Shown here: positions 14,831 through 16,983 of the stretch, in pieces
Layout: each line of letters opens with the position of its first letter
How positions within the stretch are numbered: position 1 is the first letter of the stretch
From: an uncultured Campylobacter sp.
GTDB taxonomy: Bacteria; Campylobacterota; Campylobacteria; Campylobacterales; Campylobacteraceae
NCBI RefSeq assembly: GCF_938045535.1
Contig: NZ_CALIMQ010000102.1
Location: forward strand, 1 to 16,983
Direction: 5' to 3'
Length of the DNA: 16,983 nt
Translations under genes and position numbers: made by a program
Notes under the pieces: model-generated
Seen by the model: the letters and a program-made list of their open reading frames with translations, nothing else
The model's database searches: none
Told to the model about the DNA's origin: nothing

Positions 14831-14860
14831 GCGAGATCCGCAGATCTCGCTCAAATTTTT
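14831..14860. terminator. GC hairpin with downstream T-run after the tandem array
   Basis: GCGAGATC (14831-14838) and GATCTCGC (14843-14850) form a perfect 8-bp stem with a 4-nt CGCA loop, followed by TCAAATTTTT (14851-14860). The stem and T-run fit a rho-independent terminator on the plus strand, ending transcription from the flavoprotein gene before the next gene starts at 14893. The T-run begins 5 nt after the stem, so it may be weak. Confidence 0.5.
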
Positions 14861-14892
14861 AGGGCATAAATTTACGCATTAAAAGGAAAAGT

Positions 14893-15659
14893 ATGAAACG
14901 ATTAGAGGGAAAAACTGCCGTAATTACGGGGGCGGCATAGGGCTTGGCATCGCAAAGTGTTTCGCCGAAGAGGGCGCAAATTTGATCCTGCTAGGCAGAA
15001 GCGAGGAGAAATTAAAAATCGCGCAGGAGGCATTGGGCGGTTACGGCGTGAAAATTTACGCGATGGAGGCGGATTTGGCGCAAAGCAAAACGATAAAAGG
15101 CCTTTGCGAGCGCATTTTAGCGCTACCTCTTAAGATAGATATCCTCGTAAATAACGCCGGGTTGGGAAAATTCGTGCCGTTTGAGGCGACCGACGAAGCG
15201 CTGCTGGACGCTCATCTAAACCTAAACGTCAAAGCGCCATATCTGCTTACTCAGGGGCTTTTGGGCGCGCTTGCGGCTAGCAAAGGCTGCGTGATCAATA
15301 TCTCGTCGTATTTTGCGAACCGAATGCTCGTAGGACGCACTACGACGGCGTATTCGATCACCAAAGGCGCGCTAAATTCTTTCACTAAATCGCTTGCCTT
15401 CGAGGTCGGCAAACTCGGCGTGCGCGTTAATGCCATAGCGCCCGGAAGCGTGCTTACGCCGCAGTTTGAGCGAAATTTAAGCGCACTTAGCCCGCAGGGG
15501 CGCGAGGCGTTTGAGCAAATGGTGCAAAATATCTATCCGCTCGGCAAAATCGGCAGCGCGCAGGACATCGGCGATGCGGCGGTGTTTTTGGCATCAGACG
15601 AGGCGAAATGGGTCAGCGGCGCGATATTTGCGATAGACGGCGGGCTTACGACGAATTAG
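14893..15659 (+). pseudogene. Short-chain dehydrogenase/reductase, frameshifted in the cofactor motif
   Basis: This is an NAD(P)-dependent SDR (FabG-like) that is otherwise complete. ATG at 14893 follows AAAAGGAAAA and encodes MKRLEGKTAVITGAA, then TAG at 14938-14940. The protein resumes in another frame as GIGLGIAKCFAEEGA (from 14934) and continues to 15659 with NNAG, the catalytic NISSY Ser, the YSITK Tyr/Lys pair, VRVNAIAPGSV and the usual C-terminal DGG. Only 2 nt separate TG from GIG where TGxxxGIG needs 9, so 7 nt appear lost; adding 7 would give about 257 aa, a normal length. A single extra G in the GGGGG run (14928-14932) would also restore the frame but leave the glycine loop two residues short. 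A downstream TTG (14982) would make a protein without the cofactor motif. A sequencing or assembly error is possible. Confidence 0.8.
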
Positions 15660-16035
15660 CCGCGACCGGTCGGAATTTTGGGCGCGGGTTTTGAAATATA
15701 AAATTTTACAGAAGCGAATTCCGCCTCGAGAAATTTACCCCGTAGAATTCGCAGCGGCAAATTTGCAATGAAAATTTAGCCGCGTAGAATTTTACGGCGA
15801 CGAATACTGCGCGCGAAATTCCGCCGTGGCGAAAGCGCAAAATTCTGCAAGCCGTGCGAATTACAACGTAAATTTTAAAATTTATATTGTAAAATTTTGC
15901 GGCGCGCGGTTTGGGTGGAATCTCGCAGCGCAAAATTTTAAGCTGCGGCAAAACGGCGCCTGCGGGGCTAAATTTAAAAAGCGGAGTCGGCAGCCGGCTT
16001 GAGATAATTAGAAATTAAACGAGATTGGAGAGGGT
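15660..16035. other. 376 bp gene-free region before the BON lipoprotein
   Basis: No believable gene. A minus-strand frame (15706-15951) encodes a peptide of recurring Lys/Glu-Phe-Tyr words that come from the DNA repeat and has no ribosome site. The region carries words such as GAATTCCGCC, GTAGAATT and AAAATTTAGCCGCG, and an exact TAAATTTTAAAATTTA palindrome at 15869-15884, followed closely by TGTAAAATTTTGCGGC. I see no clear promoter. Confidence 0.6.
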
Positions 16036-16629
16036 TTGAGGGTTTTGTTTCTAGCGATTTTAGCGGTGTTTTTGCTCTCTTGCGCGGCGCTATTTAGCTC
16101 GTGCGCGGCTCCGCTGGCGCCCGCTGGCAATGCGCTTAGCGTGTATGACATCTACTCCGTAGCGCGCGACCGCCGCAGCGTCAGCGAGGTCGCTAGTGAC
16201 AAGCTCATCCAGACTAAAATTCAAAGCAAAATTCTATTTACCAAAGGCCTTAGTAGCTGGGATCTGGAGGTCGAGTGCTTCTACGGCGAGGTCTATCTCA
16301 TCGGGCTGCTGGATAGCGAAGCGATGCGCGAGCCGCTGCTTGCTTTGGCTCGGCAAACCGAAGGCGTGCGGCGCGTGCATACCTATCTGCGGATCAAAAA
16401 GCCCGAATATCCTTGCAATTCGTTTGAAATTTTTGCAAATTTAAAGAAAAATCTCTTTTCCGATACCGACGTTTCGGGCACTGCGGTGCGCGTGGCGATC
16501 GTGGGCTGCGACGTGGTATTTAGCGGCGTGGTAACGGACATCGAGCATGAAAAGCACGCGATCTGGTACGCGACGCACGCGCCCGGGGTGCAGGATGTGT
16601 ATTCCTTTCTGCGCGTGGTGAAGGAGTAG
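16036..16629 (+). CDS. Dual BON-domain lipoprotein (DolP/YraP-like)
   Basis: This 197-aa exported protein starts at TTG 16036 behind GGAGAGGG. It has a hydrophobic signal sequence (LFLAILAVFLL) and two possible lipobox cysteines, C16 (LLSC) and C23 (FSSC). Two BON domains follow: about 53-122 (SDKLIQTKIQSKILF...LEVECFYGEVYLIGLL...GVRRVHTYLRI) and about 128-195 (VRVAIVGCDVVFSGVV...APGVQDVYSFLRVV). Both keep the 'V.L.G.V......A......GV..V...L' pattern. E. coli DolP, which has the same layout, is an outer-membrane lipoprotein that supports envelope integrity and BAM function; the same role here is inference. It stands alone between two repeat-rich gaps. Confidence 0.85.
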   Translation: MRVLFLAILAVFLLSCAALFSSCAAPLAPAGNALSVYDIYSVARDRRSVSEVASDKLIQTKIQSKILFTKGLSSWDLEVECFYGEVYLIGLLDSEAMREPLLALARQTEGVRRVHTYLRIKKPEYPCNSFEIFANLKKNLFSDTDVSGTAVRVAIVGCDVVFSGVVTDIEHEKHAIWYATHAPGVQDVYSFLRVVKE

Positions 16630-16983
16630 GGGCTTTGCGGTTAATTTGACCGCTTCGGCACGGCAAATTTACCCGCTTGCGGCGGGCTAAATTTAAGGAT
16701 ATGCTCGATTTATTTTAGCTCGTTTGCGGGGCGATCGGCGTGCATGAAATTAAAATTTTATCGGCGCGCAAGACAGCTGGAATTTTAAAATCTGGCTACG
16801 AGCGAGAGCATTAAGTAAATTTAAAGCCGCCTCAGACGATAATTTCGCAGATGAAATTTACGCCGCGAGCGCTCGCCGAAAAGTAGCGCCCAGCGTGCCG
16901 ATAAAAAGCGCGCCCTGTTTAAATAGCGGCTAAATCAAAAGCGCACGCGCGAGCTAAATTTAAAGCGTTGCGTTTTAAAAGCG
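16630..16983. other. 354 bp gene-free end of the window
   Basis: Nothing coding is supported. The first 65 bp hold two hairpins after the BON gene. The rest contains scattered family words (AAATTAAAATTTTATC, GGAATTTTAAAATC, GAAATTTACGCCGCG). No start codon with ribosome site points in from the right edge. Confidence 0.6.
16637..16694 (+). terminator. Tandem hairpins after the BON lipoprotein gene
   Basis: The first hairpin is GCGGT (16637-16641) with ACCGC (16649-16653). The second has the core CCCGC (16672-16676) and GCGGG (16682-16686) with a 5-nt loop, extended by AAATTTA (16665-16671) pairing with TAAATTT (16688-16694) across one bulged C. An A/T flank on both sides of a GC core fits a two-way intrinsic terminator. 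It lies 8-65 nt after the stop codon. The T-run is short, so strength is uncertain. Confidence 0.45.

Noticed and set aside
14928..14932. Phase-variable G tract in the SDR gene
   Set aside because: Five G are well below the tract lengths that drive phase variation in Campylobacter, and one added G would leave the cofactor loop two residues short.
15706..15951. 81-codon minus-strand frame with recurring KFY/EFY words
   Set aside because: The words come from the A/T repeat read in frame; there is no ribosome site and no known domain.
16861..16929. 23-codon minus-strand peptide ending GALFIGTLGATFRRALAA
   Set aside because: It looks somewhat protein-like but is bounded by stops on both sides with no start or ribosome site; too short to support a gene remnant.

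Overview
The window looks like a chromosomal piece of a higher-GC Campylobacter (the oral C. gracilis/showae/rectus type is a guess). Three things point there. Coding sequence is dense in the Campylobacter-style words AAATTT and AAAATTTTA. TTG and GTG starts behind AAGGA-type ribosome sites are frequent. The gene order mirrors what I recall of C. jejuni: murF, a hydrolase, a small protein, ddl and ruvA on one side, and murJ, cysS and msbA diverging on the other. I ran no database search, so names rest on motifs and remembered synteny.

Layout. The left arm reads leftward: murJ, then cysS (14 nt overlap), then, after a 1.1 kb gap without genes, the first 31 codons of msbA at the window edge. 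An 80 bp divergent promoter region separates murJ from the right arm. The right arm reads rightward: a four-gene MCE/Mla-type lipid transport set (mlaE with a fused STAS-like domain, mlaF, mlaD, an auxiliary lipoprotein), then ruvA, ddl, a Phd/YefM-like small protein, an alpha/beta hydrolase and, after an 863 bp gap, murF. Further right are looser single genes: an AlkD-like DNA alkylation repair protein, a pyridoxamine-phosphate-oxidase-like flavoprotein, a frameshifted short-chain dehydrogenase, and a dual-BON lipoprotein.

How the genes fit together. Most of the core serves the cell envelope: lipid II flipping (MurJ), LPS/lipid A flipping (MsbA), phospholipid transport between membranes (MlaE/F/D plus lipoprotein), D-Ala-D-Ala synthesis (Ddl) and its attachment to the peptidoglycan precursor (MurF). 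CysS and RuvA are housekeeping genes carried along. The MCE set sits where I remember only a small gene in C. jejuni.

The most unusual feature is the non-coding DNA. The seven gaps larger than 240 bp add up to about 3.7 kb, or 22% of the window, which is a lot for this genus. They carry a recurring family of A/T palindromes (16-bp TAAATTTTAAAATTTA and relatives) and TAAAATTTTACGC words set in GC-rich spacers. In places these form tandem arrays or long perfect hairpins next to stop codons. Similar words also lie inside a roughly 106-residue low-complexity insert in MurF. I see no CRISPR array, tRNA, rRNA, insertion sequence, prophage or recognisable defence system.
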